Part shown: positions 27,628 to 36,936 of the stretch, piece by piece | Numbering within the stretch: position 1 is the first letter of the stretch | Layout of the letters: each line of letters begins with the position of its first letter | Position numbers and translations under genes: made by a program | Notes under the pieces: generated by a model | The model's database searches: none | What the model saw: only the letters and a program-made list of their open reading frames with translations | What the model was told of the DNA's origin: nothing | Assembly: GCF_007990505.1 (NCBI RefSeq) | Contig: NZ_AP019822.1 | Location: 744,001 to 808,000 of the forward strand | Origin: Pseudoleptotrichia goodfellowii | GTDB lineage: Bacteria; Fusobacteriota; Fusobacteriia; Fusobacteriales; Leptotrichiaceae | Length of the DNA stretch: 64,000 nucleotides | Direction of reading: 5' to 3'

Positions 27628-27949
27628 TTTTACAATAGTGCTTTTGATTCTGGTTACAGCTTTAATAACGGCTTTTATTAAACTGGCTCCGTTATTTATA
27701 AAAATTCCTGATGATAATCCGATAATAAATAAATTTTTTGAGGCATTGCCTTACACGGTTTTAACAATACTGATTTTTCCCGATATCTTTACATCTACAG
27801 GAACGGGAACTTTCAATCTGATAAAGGTTTTGGCAGGAATAGTTATAATAGTTTGGCTTTCACTGAAAAAATTCAGTTTGGGAATAGTTGTTCCCGTGTC
27901 GATTGCGGCAATATTTATGTTTGATATAGTAAAGCTGTTTATTAAATAA
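27620..27949 (+). CDS. azlD: AzlD-family branched-chain amino-acid exporter, small subunit
   Basis: 109 residues with four hydrophobic segments, matching the small AzlD subunit (ALITAFIKLAPLFI, FFEALPYTVLTILIFPDIF, VVIWLSLKKFSLGIVVPVSIA). It overlaps azlC by 8 bp and has an aaggag-type site in the azlC tail, so the pair is translationally coupled. Confidence 0.85.
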   Translation: MNNFTIVLLILVTALITAFIKLAPLFIKIPDDNPIINKFFEALPYTVLTILIFPDIFTSTGTGTFNLIKVLAGIVIIVWLSLKKFSLGIVVPVSIAAIFMFDIVKLFIK

Positions 27950-27970
27950 CAGGTGGAGAAAATCGAAAAA

Positions 27971-28420
27971 ATGAATATAAATAAAATTATAGAAAAATAT
28001 ATAGAAACATTAACAGAAGAAGAAAGAAAAAATATTTATATATCCAAGTTCAGCTTCGGAGATGAAAATGATATTCAAATGCAGAATGATTTGGCACAAC
28101 TTGTATTGAAAGGAGAAAAGACTGCAACGACTTCGTTGTATTCTCTGTATGACTTTGAAAATGAAAGAATACCCCAAGTTGGAGATATTAATGTAATTTT
28201 GGATGGTAACAGTAACGAGGTTTGTGTAACTGTAAATACAAAAGTTTATAGTCTTCCTTTTAAAGATATATCTGAAGAATATGCTTACAAAGAAGGAGAA
28301 GGAGATAAAAGTCTTGAATACTGGAAAAAAGTTCATAAAGACTTTTTCATAAAAGAAGCTGAAGGAAATTTTAATGAAAGTATGGAAGTATTGTGTGAGG
28401 AATTTGAATTATTAAAATAA
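27971..28420 (+). CDS. ASCH-domain protein
   Basis: About 149 residues. The ASCH fold signature is present: LVLKGEKTATTSLYSLYDFENERIPQVGDINVILDGNSNEVCVTVN, followed by W..VH.DFF near the C-terminus. ASCH proteins resemble the PUA fold and are thought to bind RNA or act as small amidohydrolases; bacterial YqfB is an N4-acetylcytidine amidohydrolase. A GTG at 27953 is an alternative start. I prefer ATG 27971 because ggtggag precedes it, although at a long spacing. It sits between azlD and treC. Confidence 0.72.
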   Translation: MNINKIIEKYIETLTEEERKNIYISKFSFGDENDIQMQNDLAQLVLKGEKTATTSLYSLYDFENERIPQVGDINVILDGNSNEVCVTVNTKVYSLPFKDISEEYAYKEGEGDKSLEYWKKVHKDFFIKEAEGNFNESMEVLCEEFELLK

Positions 28421-28444
28421 AAATAAACGAAAGGCAGAAAATGT

Positions 28445-30145
28445 ATGAAAAAAGATTTTAGAGAACAATGGTGGCATAAATCGACAGTGTATCAGATTTA
28501 TCCTAAAAGTTTTAATGACACTACAGGAAACGGACAAGGGGATATTAAAGGGATTATTGAAAAGCTTGATTATTTAAAAGAGTTGGGTGTGGAAGTGCTG
28601 TGGCTTACACCGATGTACAAATCTCCTCAGGCTGATAACGGTTACGATATAAGTGATTACTATAATATAGACGAAAATTACGGAACAATGGAGGATTTTG
28701 AAAAACTACTGGAGGAAGCCCATAAAAGAGGATTAAAAATAGTAATGGACATAGTTGTAAATCATTCTTCCACGGAAAATGAATGGTTTAAAAAGTCCGA
28801 AGCGGGAGATCCTGAATATAAGGATTTCTATATTTGGAAAGATGCTGTAGACGGTAAAGAGCCTACAAACTGGCAGTCCAAATTTGGCGGAAACGCTTGG
28901 AAATACAGTGAAAAAAGAGGACAATACTATTTACATTTGTTTGATGTAACACAGGCAGATTTGAACTGGGAAAATGAAAATGTCAGAAAAAAAGTGTACG
29001 AGATGATAAGATTTTGGCTGAATAAGGGAGTAGACGGATTCAGACTGGATGTTATAAATCTTATTTCCAAAGATCAGAGATTTTTAAATGATGACGGAAG
29101 TGATAAAAGATTTGTTCCCGACGGAAGAAGATTTTACACGGACGGTCCGAGAATTCACGAATTTTTGAAAGAACTGAATAAAGAAGCATTCGGCGGAGGG
29201 GAACTTATTACTGTGGGAGAAATGTCGTCTACAAGCATTGATAATTGTATAAGATATTCAAATCCTGATGAAAAAGAATTGTCCATGGCATTTTCATTCC
29301 ATCATTTGAAAGTAGATTATCCTAACGGCGAAAAATGGGTAAAAGCTCCTTTTGATTTTGTTGAATTGAAGAAAATATTTTCTAAATGGCAAAAAGGAAT
29401 GTATGACGGAAATGGATGGAATGCTACATTCTGGAATAATCATGATCAGCCGAGAGCAATATCGAGATTCGGAAATGACGGGAAGTATCACAATGAGTCG
29501 GGAAAAATGCTTGCTACTGTTCTTCACGGATTGCAGGGAACACCTTATGTATATCAGGGAGAGGAATTCGGAATGACTAATCCTTACTTTGATAATATTA
29601 ATAAATATCGTGATGTGGAATCTCATAATATTTATAAAATCAAGGAAAAAGAAGGACTTTCGGATAAAGAAATACTCGATATATTGATGCAGAAATCAAG
29701 AGATAATTCGAGAACTCCGATGCAATGGAATGACAGTAAAAATGCAGGATTTAGTGAAGGAACTCCTTGGATTGGAATACCTGGAAATTACAAATTTATT
29801 AATGCCGAAACGGCTTTAAAAGATAAAAATTCGATATTTTATCATTATAAAAAACTGATAGAACTTAGAAAAAATGAAGATTTATTAGTAACTGGAAAAT
29901 ACGAAGATATTGATTTGGAAAATAAAAGTGTATATGCATACAAAAGAGTAGGAGATAACGGAGAGCTAATCGTAATAAGTAACTTTTATGAAAATGAAGT
30001 TCCGTTTGAGTTGGAAAATAACGAAATTGGTGATTTGGAAAAAACTGAAATATTATTATCGAATTATGAAACGAATCCTGAATTTAAAGACGGAAAAATT
30101 GTTTTGAAACCTTATGAAAGTATTATTTTTAAGAAAGTGTTTTAG
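28445..30145 (+). CDS. treC: Trehalose-6-phosphate hydrolase (GH13)
   Basis: A 566-residue GH13 enzyme releasing glucose and glucose 6-phosphate from trehalose 6-phosphate in the cytoplasm. The catalytic triad is visible: nucleophile D202 in VDGFRLDVINL, acid/base E259 in VGEMSS, and the third Asp in NNHDQPRAI. GRRFYTDGPRIHEFL, SSTSIDNCIRYSNPD and SFHHLKVDYPNGEKW match the TreA/TreC branch rather than oligo-1,6-glucosidases. No trehalose PTS gene adjoins it, so uptake is encoded elsewhere. MalL-type activity is the main alternative. Confidence 0.85.
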   Translation: MKKDFREQWWHKSTVYQIYPKSFNDTTGNGQGDIKGIIEKLDYLKELGVEVLWLTPMYKSPQADNGYDISDYYNIDENYGTMEDFEKLLEEAHKRGLKIVMDIVVNHSSTENEWFKKSEAGDPEYKDFYIWKDAVDGKEPTNWQSKFGGNAWKYSEKRGQYYLHLFDVTQADLNWENENVRKKVYEMIRFWLNKGVDGFRLDVINLISKDQRFLNDDGSDKRFVPDGRRFYTDGPRIHEFLKELNKEAFGGGELITVGEMSSTSIDNCIRYSNPDEKELSMAFSFHHLKVDYPNGEKWVKAPFDFVELKKIFSKWQKGMYDGNGWNATFWNNHDQPRAISRFGNDGKYHNESGKMLATVLHGLQGTPYVYQGEEFGMTNPYFDNINKYRDVESHNIYKIKEKEGLSDKEILDILMQKSRDNSRTPMQWNDSKNAGFSEGTPWIGIPGNYKFINAETALKDKNSIFYHYKKLIELRKNEDLLVTGKYEDIDLENKSVYAYKRVGDNGELIVISNFYENEVPFELENNEIGDLEKTEILLSNYETNPEFKDGKIVLKPYESIIFKKVF

Positions 30146-30237
30146 GTTCAGATAATTTTTAAATTTTTAATAAATCGTTTTAATTTGTATTAACAAATTT
30201 AAAAAAGATTAAAAGATGGGGTTAGAAAAGGAGTTTT

Positions 30238-30645
30238 ATGATTATTTTTAAAGAGTTTTCTTATGATGATTTTCATGAAAATGTGAAGCAGATATATGAA
30301 AAAGAGGAATGGAGTGCTTATTTAGGTAATGATTTGAAGCTCAAACGGGCATTTGATAATTCTTTATATAAATTAGGAGCTTTTGACGGAAACCGATTAA
30401 TTGGATTTATCCGTTGTGTAGGTGACGGCGAACATGTTGTTCTAATACAGGATTTGATTATAGATAATGAGTATCGGAAACAGGGAACAGGTTCGGAACT
30501 TTTTAGAAGAATTTATAAAAAATACAAGGATGTAAGAATGCTTGTTCTTATTACAGATATTGCCGATGAAGCTGCCAATCATTTTTATCAGTCACTTAAT
30601 ATGAAAAAACTTGAAAAAGGCGGAATGATTTCTTATTTCAGGTAA
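30238..30645 (+). CDS. GNAT-family N-acetyltransferase
   Basis: 135 residues with the GNAT core: LIGFIRCVGDGEHVVLIQDLIIDNEYRKQGTGSELFRRI, where RKQGTGSEL is the acetyl-CoA pyrophosphate-binding motif A, and the C-terminal ANHFYQSLNMKKLEKGG strand-helix. Acceptor unknown. Preceded by aaaggag at 7 bases. Confidence 0.82.
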   Translation: MIIFKEFSYDDFHENVKQIYEKEEWSAYLGNDLKLKRAFDNSLYKLGAFDGNRLIGFIRCVGDGEHVVLIQDLIIDNEYRKQGTGSELFRRIYKKYKDVRMLVLITDIADEAANHFYQSLNMKKLEKGGMISYFR

Positions 30646-30680
30646 GACGATAAAACAGAAATTTATGAAAGGAAGTAAAT

Positions 30681-31121
30681 ATGAATAAAATAACGTGTAT
30701 TTGTTTAGGTGTAAGAGATATGGAAAAAGCTGTAAAATTCTATAGAGATAAATTAGGATTTCAAACAGAAGAAAAATCTGACTATCCTCCTGTAATATTT
30801 TTCAATACACCTGGAACAAAGTTTGAGCTTTATCCGCTTGATTTATTGGTAACGGATATTTCGGAAGCGAATGATATTAAAATAAAAAAGGGTTTCGGAG
30901 GATTTACATTGGCTTATAATGTTCCGAATAAAGAAGATGTAGATTTAACAATTGAACTTGTGAGAAAAGCCGGAGGAACAATAGTTAAAGAACCTCAAGA
31001 AGTATTTTGGGGCGGTTATCATGCATATTTCTCAGATTTGGACGGATACTACTGGGAAGTGGTGTGGGGATCGAATTTTGAATTTGATGAAAATGGTCTT
31101 TTAGTAATTCAAAAGGATTAA
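30681..31121 (+). CDS. VOC-superfamily (glyoxalase/bleomycin-resistance fold) protein
   Basis: 146 residues with two betaalphabetabetabeta halves: LGVRDMEKAVKFYRDKLGFQTEE...FELYPL and AGGTIVKEPQEVFWGGYHAYFSDLDGYYWEVVW. Potential metal ligands (H/E) are present in the second half (YHAYF, WEVVW). Function cannot be named; the family includes dioxygenases, lyases and drug-binding proteins. The site gaaaggaag precedes the ATG. Confidence 0.8.
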   Translation: MNKITCICLGVRDMEKAVKFYRDKLGFQTEEKSDYPPVIFFNTPGTKFELYPLDLLVTDISEANDIKIKKGFGGFTLAYNVPNKEDVDLTIELVRKAGGTIVKEPQEVFWGGYHAYFSDLDGYYWEVVWGSNFEFDENGLLVIQKD

Positions 31122-31145
31122 ACTGACAAAGAAAGAGTGGACAAA

Positions 31146-31919
31146 ATGAAAGCAGAAATTATATGTGTAGGAACTGAATTGCTGGTAGGAGATATTGTAA
31201 ATACCAATGCTCAGTATATTTCGGAAAAATTGACAAGTATAGGAGTGGACTTATATTATCAGACAACTGTAGGAGATAATTTTGAAAGATTGAAGAACTG
31301 TATAGAAGCAGCTTTTAACAGAGTAGATCTCGTAATAACTACGGGAGGATTGGGACCTACAGGTGACGATATTACAAAAGAAGTTATTGCGGAATATTTT
31401 AATGAAAAATTGGAAGTTTCAGAAAAGCATTATAAAGAAATAGCTAAAAGGTATAAAGACAGAGGTTATGAAGTTTCTACGGGAGGAGAAAAAGAGGCAT
31501 CGATATTAATAAATTCCAAACTTCTTGAAAATGAAAACGGTCTTGCACCGGGATTTTTCTATGAAAAAGAAAATAAGAAAATAATTGTACTTCCCGGACC
31601 TCCGAAAGAATTGACATGGATGGTGGATAATGAAGTTTTACCTCTGTTAAGTAAGTGTTCGGATAGTGTACTGTTAATGAAAACACTGGAAATATCAGGA
31701 GTTCCCGAAGGGAAAATAGATGACAGATTGAAAGAATATTGTGAAATGTCCAATCCGACAGTAGCTCCTTATGCTAAAGATAAATGTGTCCATTTAAGAA
31801 TCGCAATGAAAGGTTCGAGAACTGACACTGAAAATATTAAAAAAGAAATTGAGAGAATAGCAGAGGAAATAAAAGAAATTTATCCTCAAGCTGTTGAAAT
31901 TGATAAACAGAAGTTATAA
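31146..31919 (+). CDS. CinA-like molybdopterin-binding-domain protein lacking PncC
   Basis: About 257 residues. It has the COG1058/CinA N-terminal domain: AEIICVGTELLVGDIVNTNAQYISEKL, TTGGLGPTGDDITKEVI, GLAPGFFYEKENKKIIVLPGPPKELTWM. Full-length CinA is about 410 residues and ends in a nicotinamide-mononucleotide deamidase (PncC) domain. Here the frame stops cleanly after VEIDKQKL and I find no PncC remnant in the next 100 bp. It may be a natural single-domain form (ADP-ribose pyrophosphatase-like). A GTG at 31137 is an alternative start. Confidence 0.8.
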   Translation: MKAEIICVGTELLVGDIVNTNAQYISEKLTSIGVDLYYQTTVGDNFERLKNCIEAAFNRVDLVITTGGLGPTGDDITKEVIAEYFNEKLEVSEKHYKEIAKRYKDRGYEVSTGGEKEASILINSKLLENENGLAPGFFYEKENKKIIVLPGPPKELTWMVDNEVLPLLSKCSDSVLLMKTLEISGVPEGKIDDRLKEYCEMSNPTVAPYAKDKCVHLRIAMKGSRTDTENIKKEIERIAEEIKEIYPQAVEIDKQKL

Positions 31920-31971
31920 AGAATGATTGCTGAACTTAATTTAAAGTATTTATAAAAATATTAAATCATAC

Positions 31972-32000
31972 TGGACTTATGTGTATATTTTTTATATAAT
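31972..32000 (+). promoter_or_regulatory. Promoter for glyA
   Basis: TGGACT, a 17-bp spacer, then TATAAT, 32 bp before the glyA ATG. This makes for a short leader with no visible regulatory RNA. Confidence 0.7.
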
Positions 32001-32032
32001 AAAAACAAAGTGAAGTAATCGGGAGGTCATGA

Positions 32033-33265
32033 ATGAGCTATATAAAGGAATTTGATTCGGAAGTTTACAATGCAATAGTCAGTGAAGAAAAGAGACAGGA
32101 AGAAGGGATAGAACTCATAGCTTCGGAAAACTTTGTGTCAAAAGCTGTAATGGAAGCGGCAGGTTCGGTTTTTACAAATAAATATGCAGAAGGTTATCCT
32201 GAAAAGAGATATTACGGCGGTTGCAGAAATGCCGATACGGTTGAGCAGTTGGCAATAAACAGACTTAAAGAAATATTCGGTGCAAAGTATGCAAATGTTC
32301 AGCCTCATTCAGGTTCTCAGGCAAATATGGGAGTGTATGTTGCACTGCTTGAACCGGGAGATACAATTTTAGGAATGGGGTTAAGTTCGGGAGGACATTT
32401 AACTCATGGCTATAAAGTTAATTTTTCAGGTAAAAACTATAAAGGAATAGAATACGGATTACATCCCGAAACTGAAATGATAGACTATGAAGCGGTCAGA
32501 AATCTTGCGTTGGAAAATAAACCGAAAATAATAGTTGCAGGGGCAAGTGCCTATTCGAGAATAATAGATTTTAAGAAATTCAAAGAAATAGCCGATGAAG
32601 TCGGAGCGTATTTAATGGTAGATATGGCACATATTGCCGGACTTGTAGCGGCAGGAGAACATCCTAATCCACTGAAATATGCAGATGTTGTAACTTCTAC
32701 AACTCATAAAACGTTAAAAGGTCCTCGTGGAGGAATAATATTGACAAATAACGAGGAAATAGCTCAAAAAATCGACAAGGTTATATTTCCGGGAATACAG
32801 GGAGGACCTTTAATGCACATAATTGCTGCTAAAGCTGTTGCATTTAAAGAAGCCTTAAGTCCCGAATTTAAAGAATATCAAAGGCAGGTAGTGAAAAATG
32901 CCGAAGTATTATCTGAAGAACTTGTAAAAGGCGGACTTAGAATAGTCAGCGGAGGTACTGACAATCATTTGATGCTTGTGGATTTGAGACCGAAAGGAGT
33001 TACGGGTAAATTAGCCGAAGAGAAACTTGAAGAGGCGGGAATTACATGTAATAAAAATGCTATTCCGAACGATCCCGAAAAACCTTTTATTACAAGCGGT
33101 ATAAGACTGGGAACACCTGCAATTACAGCAAGAGGAATGAAAGAAAAGGAAACTGCCGAAATAGCACGAATGATATTAAAAGTTCTTGAGAATGTAAATG
33201 ATAAAGAAAAAATAAAAGAAGTAAAAAATGAAGTTTACGAATTGACAAAAAAATTTCCCTTATAG
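32033..33265 (+). CDS. glyA: Serine hydroxymethyltransferase
   Basis: A 410-residue PLP enzyme interconverting serine plus tetrahydrofolate with glycine plus methylene-THF. It has [56 protein letters not shown], and the PLP-Lys motif [15 protein letters not shown]. The start follows gggaggtc by 7 bases. It supplies one-carbon units and glycine, a second internal glycine source beside the Thr route. rph begins 30 bp downstream. Confidence 0.96.
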   Translation: MSYIKEFDSEVYNAIVSEEKRQEEGIELIASENFVSKAVMEAAGSVFTNKYAEGYPEKRYYGGCRNADTVEQLAINRLKEIFGAKYANVQPHSGSQANMGVYVALLEPGDTILGMGLSSGGHLTHGYKVNFSGKNYKGIEYGLHPETEMIDYEAVRNLALENKPKIIVAGASAYSRIIDFKKFKEIADEVGAYLMVDMAHIAGLVAAGEHPNPLKYADVVTSTTHKTLKGPRGGIILTNNEEIAQKIDKVIFPGIQGGPLMHIIAAKAVAFKEALSPEFKEYQRQVVKNAEVLSEELVKGGLRIVSGGTDNHLMLVDLRPKGVTGKLAEEKLEEAGITCNKNAIPNDPEKPFITSGIRLGTPAITARGMKEKETAEIARMILKVLENVNDKEKIKEVKNEVYELTKKFPL

Positions 33266-33295
33266 AGAAGCTGAATAGTTAAAAGGAGAGTACAA

Positions 33296-33988
33296 GTGAG
33301 AGTAAATAGAAAAAACGATGAAATGAGAGAAGTAAAAGTAACAAAAAATTATATTATGCATCCTGAAGGCTCGGTTTTAATAGAGTTCGGAAATACAAAA
33401 GTAATCTGTAATGCCACAGTTGAAGAAAAAGTTCCGCCTTTTTTGAGAGGAACTAACTCGGGTTGGATTACAGCAGAGTACAGTATGCTTCCGAGAGCCA
33501 CGAATAACAGAGTGCAAAGAGAAGCAAACAAAGGAAGACTTTCGGGAAGAACTATGGAAATTCAGCGATTGATCGGAAGAGCATTGAGAGCAGCAGTAAA
33601 TTTGGAAAAATTGGGAGAAAGAACTGTAATTATCGACTGTGATGTGATACAGGCAGACGGAGGAACAAGAACAGCTTCTATTACAGGAGGATATCTGGCT
33701 TTGGAACTTGCTATTGAAAAGCTTATTGATAAAGGGAAATTAAATGAAATACCGATTAATTCAAGAGTTGCGGCAGTGAGTGTGGGAAAAATAAAGAATG
33801 AAATACTTCTTGATTTAGAATATGAGGAAGATTTTCGTGCAGATGTGGATATGAATATAATAATGAACGATAAAGGTGAATTTATAGAATTACAGGGAAC
33901 AGGTGAAGAAGCTACATTTACACAGGAAGAGCTTTTAAAATTTATCGAAATTTCAAAAAAAGGATTTGAGAAATTATTTAATTTATAA
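33296..33988 (+). CDS. rph: Ribonuclease PH
   Basis: A 230-residue phosphorolytic 3'-5' exoribonuclease that trims tRNA 3' ends. It starts at GTG with aaaggag 7 bases upstream. Motifs: [38 protein letters not shown], the basic R-rich strand [22 protein letters not shown], and [17 protein letters not shown] for phosphate binding. Length is slightly short of the common 240. It shares a short unit with glyA and ends before a bidirectional terminator. Confidence 0.95.
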   Translation: MRVNRKNDEMREVKVTKNYIMHPEGSVLIEFGNTKVICNATVEEKVPPFLRGTNSGWITAEYSMLPRATNNRVQREANKGRLSGRTMEIQRLIGRALRAAVNLEKLGERTVIIDCDVIQADGGTRTASITGGYLALELAIEKLIDKGKLNEIPINSRVAAVSVGKIKNEILLDLEYEEDFRADVDMNIIMNDKGEFIELQGTGEEATFTQEELLKFIEISKKGFEKLFNL

Positions 33989-34073
33989 TTGAAAAATTAA
34001 GTAGTGTCCTGTTTTATTAAAGATGAAGTTCAAGAAGTAATAGAGTTTTTGAAAGTATAAATAGTAATAAAAT

Positions 34074-34099
34074 TAGAGCAGCTTGATTGCTGCTCTTTT
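34074..34099. terminator. Bidirectional terminator between rph and hicB
   Basis: gagcagc/gctgctc stem (7 bp) around ttgatt, followed by tttt on the plus side and by taattttatt when read on the minus side. It serves convergent rph and hicAB. Confidence 0.85.
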
Positions 34100-34128
34100 C
34101 ATATAATCTTTTAAATTCAGTTTTTAAA

Positions 34129-34542
34129 CTACAGATTTAATTCTTTTTTTAATGCTTTTTGAAGAACATTTGAAAAATTTATATTATTGTTCATAGCTAT
34201 TTCATTTAACCAACTTGGAATGGATACATTTTTTCTAACAACCTGTTTTTTAGATTCATTTACATATTTTTTCATATCTAAACTTACTAATGATTTGAAA
34301 CTTTCACCTTTAATTATAAAATCATTGTCAGTTATTTGAATTTCAGATATATCTGTTGCTTTAGGTATTGCATTACCTTTAACGAAATCATCATAAAGCC
34401 ATGTACCGATATAATCTTGTGCTGCCTCAACAGCCTCTTCTAATGTTTCACCTTGAGTTGCTCCATTATTTAAATCGGGAAATTCAACGACATAACCACC
34501 TTCAATAGCTTTATGAAATATGGCGGGATAAATAACTAACAT
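34129..34542 (-). CDS. hicB: HicB-family antitoxin
   Basis: 137 residues. The N-terminal HicB partial RNase-H-like fold (YPAIFHKAIEGGYVVEFPDLNNGATQGETLEEAVEAAQDYIGTW) is followed by a C-terminal ribbon-helix-helix-like DNA-binding tail (VSIPSWLNEIAMNNNINFSNVLQKALK). It neutralises HicA and represses its own promoter in known systems. It lies 40 bp downstream of hicA on the same strand. Confidence 0.9.
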   Translation of the reverse strand: MLVIYPAIFHKAIEGGYVVEFPDLNNGATQGETLEEAVEAAQDYIGTWLYDDFVKGNAIPKATDISEIQITDNDFIIKGESFKSLVSLDMKKYVNESKKQVVRKNVSIPSWLNEIAMNNNINFSNVLQKALKKELNL

Positions 34543-34582
34543 ATAAAATCACCTCTAATTTTAGTTTTGAGGACAAGCAAGA

Positions 34583-34777
34583 TTATTTTTTTAATCCTGC
34601 CTGTTTTAAAATAGTCTGTTCCGTGAATTTTTTCAACTCTTTGGAATGAGTGGCTACTTCGGTAATTCTACCATTTGTAGGATTAAAAAAACGTCTGTGT
34701 GAGCCTTTACCGCCTTTTATCTCTACAAAACCGTTTTTTAAAAGAAATCGGATCATTTCTTTTGGTTTCATTGGCAT
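34583..34777 (-). CDS. hicA: HicA-family mRNA interferase toxin
   Basis: 64 residues with the dsRBD-like HicA fold: KPKEMIRFLLKNGFVEIKGGKGSHRRFFNP, including the catalytic His in GSHRRF, and a basic C-terminus KKFTEQTILKQAG. Toxin precedes antitoxin, the standard hicAB order. The ATG has gaggtgg upstream; a second ATG two codons later is equally possible. Confidence 0.9.
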   Translation of the reverse strand: MPMKPKEMIRFLLKNGFVEIKGGKGSHRRFFNPTNGRITEVATHSKELKKFTEQTILKQAGLKK

Positions 34778-34794
34778 TTAACCACCTCAACAGT

Positions 34795-34823
34795 ATTATA
34801 CATAATATTAAGTATAAAATCAA
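34795..34823 (-). promoter_or_regulatory. Promoter for hicAB
   Basis: Minus strand: TTGATT, a 17-bp spacer, then TATAAT, 18 bp before hicA. The spacer contains atactta/taatat-type partial symmetry that could be a HicB operator (inference). Confidence 0.65.
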
Positions 34824-34843
34824 CAAAAAATAAAAAAAGACAA

Positions 34844-34872
34844 TTGAGAAATAGTCAAAAAAATGATATAAT
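34844..34872 (+). promoter_or_regulatory. Promoter for dnaX
   Basis: TTGAGA, a 17-bp spacer, then TATAAT with an extended TG-n at 34864. It diverges from the hicAB promoter with about 20 bp between the two -35 boxes. Confidence 0.75.
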
Positions 34873-34945
34873 TTTATACTAATTTTGTTATTAAATAAAT
34901 CAAAGCCCGTAAAATAAGATTTATTTATATATGAAGGTGAGAATA

Positions 34946-36436
34946 TTGAATATAACACTGTACAGAAAATACAGACCGCAAAATTTTGATGAGATTGCGG
35001 GACAGGAATTTGTAACGAGAGCTATAAAAAATTCATTGAGAGAAGATAAACTTTCTCATGCCTATTTATTTACAGGGCCTAGAGGAGTAGGGAAAACTAC
35101 TATTGCCAGACTGATTGCCAAAGGAGTAAACTGTCTGAATAACGGTATTACTGATAATCCTTGCGGCGTGTGCGACAACTGTCGCGAAATTGCTCAGGGG
35201 ATCTCAATGGATATGATTGAAATTGATGCCGCATCAAACAGAGGTATTGATGAAATAAGAGAGCTTAAAGAGAAAATAAATTATCAGCCTGTAAAAGGCA
35301 GAAGAAAAATATATATAATAGACGAAGTACATATGCTTACCAAAGAAGCTTTTAATGCCCTTCTGAAAACTTTGGAAGAGCCGCCTGCACATGTAATATT
35401 TATATTGGCGACAACGGAAATAGATAAAATACCGGATACGGTAATTTCCCGTTGTCAGAGATATGATTTTTTGCCCATTGACGAAAAAGATATTACGAAA
35501 TTATTAAAAGAAGTGGCAGAAAAGGAAAATATAACGATAGATGATGAAAGTCTGGATTTGATTTACAGAAAATCCGAAGGAAGTGCAAGGGATAGTTTTT
35601 CTATATTTGAGCAGGTTATTTCCAATTTTAACGGAGAAGATATTGATATTTCCAAGACGCAGAAAGCGTTGGGAGTAGTTCCCGATATTGTATTAAACCA
35701 GTTTTTGGAGCTTATTCAAAAAGGAAATAAAGAAGAATTACTTGATTTTATGGACAAAATATGGGAAGAAGGTCTTGTTATAGAAACTTTTTTGAAGGAT
35801 TTTGCTTATTATCTGAAAGAGCAGTTTAAGAAAGACAGAGGATTGTCGATAGATTTTATACTGAATACTGTAAGTTCCATATTTTTTATACTGAATGAAT
35901 TTAAATATGAAGAAGATAAAAGGCTTTTGGGATATGTTCTTGTACATGAGTTTTATAAAGATAAAGTAAAGAAAACGGTTTATACAGAACAACCTGTGCA
36001 AAAATCGGAGTCGATTTCTTCAATTAATCCTGTAATGTCTGATAAAAGCGAAAAAATTTCAGAGAAAAAGTCTGAAAATGTTATTACAGAACAGCAGAAT
36101 CATGATATTTCATTGTTTGAAAGTAAATGGAAAGAGATAAAAAAGGGGATAAAAAAGGAAAGCGTCATGATAGAAGCATTAATGGCAGACACATATCCTG
36201 AAAAACTTGAAGGAAATACTTTGACAATAAGATTTCCCGAGGGTCATAAGTTCCACAGCAGCAGAATTATGGAAACGGAGAATAAGTTAAAAATCGAAAA
36301 AATTATAAATAAACTTTGTAATTCGTACATCCTTATAAATACGACTTTCGGAGGAAATGACGGAAACAGTTCCGAAGACGAATTTGTAAATAAAGTAATA
36401 GATTTTTTCGAAGGAACAATAATTGATAGTAAATAG
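34946..36436 (+). CDS. dnaX: DNA polymerase III subunit gamma/tau
   Basis: About 496 residues; clamp-loader ATPase of the replisome. It shows YRKYRPQNFDEIAGQ, Walker A GPRGVGKTTIARL, the zinc cluster CGVCDNC with an upstream Cys, Walker B IDEVHMLTKEAFNALLKTLEEPP and the sensor SRCQRYDF. The likely start is TTG 34946: aaggtgag precedes it by 4 bases, whereas the ATG at 34931 has no ribosome site and adds MKVRI. Two in-frame A AAA AAG heptamers (36139 and 36154) lie in the linker to the tau domain; see findings. Confidence 0.92.
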   Translation: MNITLYRKYRPQNFDEIAGQEFVTRAIKNSLREDKLSHAYLFTGPRGVGKTTIARLIAKGVNCLNNGITDNPCGVCDNCREIAQGISMDMIEIDAASNRGIDEIRELKEKINYQPVKGRRKIYIIDEVHMLTKEAFNALLKTLEEPPAHVIFILATTEIDKIPDTVISRCQRYDFLPIDEKDITKLLKEVAEKENITIDDESLDLIYRKSEGSARDSFSIFEQVISNFNGEDIDISKTQKALGVVPDIVLNQFLELIQKGNKEELLDFMDKIWEEGLVIETFLKDFAYYLKEQFKKDRGLSIDFILNTVSSIFFILNEFKYEEDKRLLGYVLVHEFYKDKVKKTVYTEQPVQKSESISSINPVMSDKSEKISEKKSENVITEQQNHDISLFESKWKEIKKGIKKESVMIEALMADTYPEKLEGNTLTIRFPEGHKFHSSRIMETENKLKIEKIINKLCNSYILINTTFGGNDGNSSEDEFVNKVIDFFEGTIIDSK

Positions 36437-36474
36437 TCATATTTAGAAAATTAATATAAAAACGGGAGGCAGAA

Positions 36475-36930
36475 ATGAAAGTAAAAGTAATATTAAAAGA
36501 AAATATAAAAGGTGTAGGGAAAAAAGACGAGATAGTGGAAGTGAAAGACGGATATGCAAATAACTTTTTATTTGCTCAAAATAAGGGAATACCTGCAACA
36601 CCTGAAAATATAAATAAATTGAAAAGTAAAAATGAAAAGATAAAAAAGACTCACGATAATGATGTGAAAAAAGCCAATGAATTAAAAGAACTGTTAAGTT
36701 CAAAAGAAATACTGTTAAAAGTAAAAGCGGGAAATAACGGAAAAGTATTCGGTTCGGTAGGAGGAAAAGAAATAGCCGATGCCATAAAAGAGCAGTTAAA
36801 TCTTGAAGTGGATAAAAAGAAAGTGTCTACAGATGCTAGAATGAAAGAATTGGGAGAACACTTTATAGAAATAAAATTACATCCTGAAGTAAAAGCCGTT
36901 ATAAAAGTAAAATTGGAAGGACAGGAATAA
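36475..36930 (+). CDS. rplI: 50S ribosomal protein L9
   Basis: 151 residues; binds domain V of 23S rRNA. The N-terminal signature is VKVILKENIKGVGKKDEIVEVKDGYANNFL, and a long central helix leads to the C-terminal domain (GSVGGKEIADAIKEQL...LGEHFIEIKLHPEV). dnaB begins 6 bp later, a pairing seen in many bacteria. The start has gggaggc 6 bases upstream. Confidence 0.97.
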   Translation: MKVKVILKENIKGVGKKDEIVEVKDGYANNFLFAQNKGIPATPENINKLKSKNEKIKKTHDNDVKKANELKELLSSKEILLKVKAGNNGKVFGSVGGKEIADAIKEQLNLEVDKKKVSTDARMKELGEHFIEIKLHPEVKAVIKVKLEGQE

Positions 36931-36936
36931 AAAATC

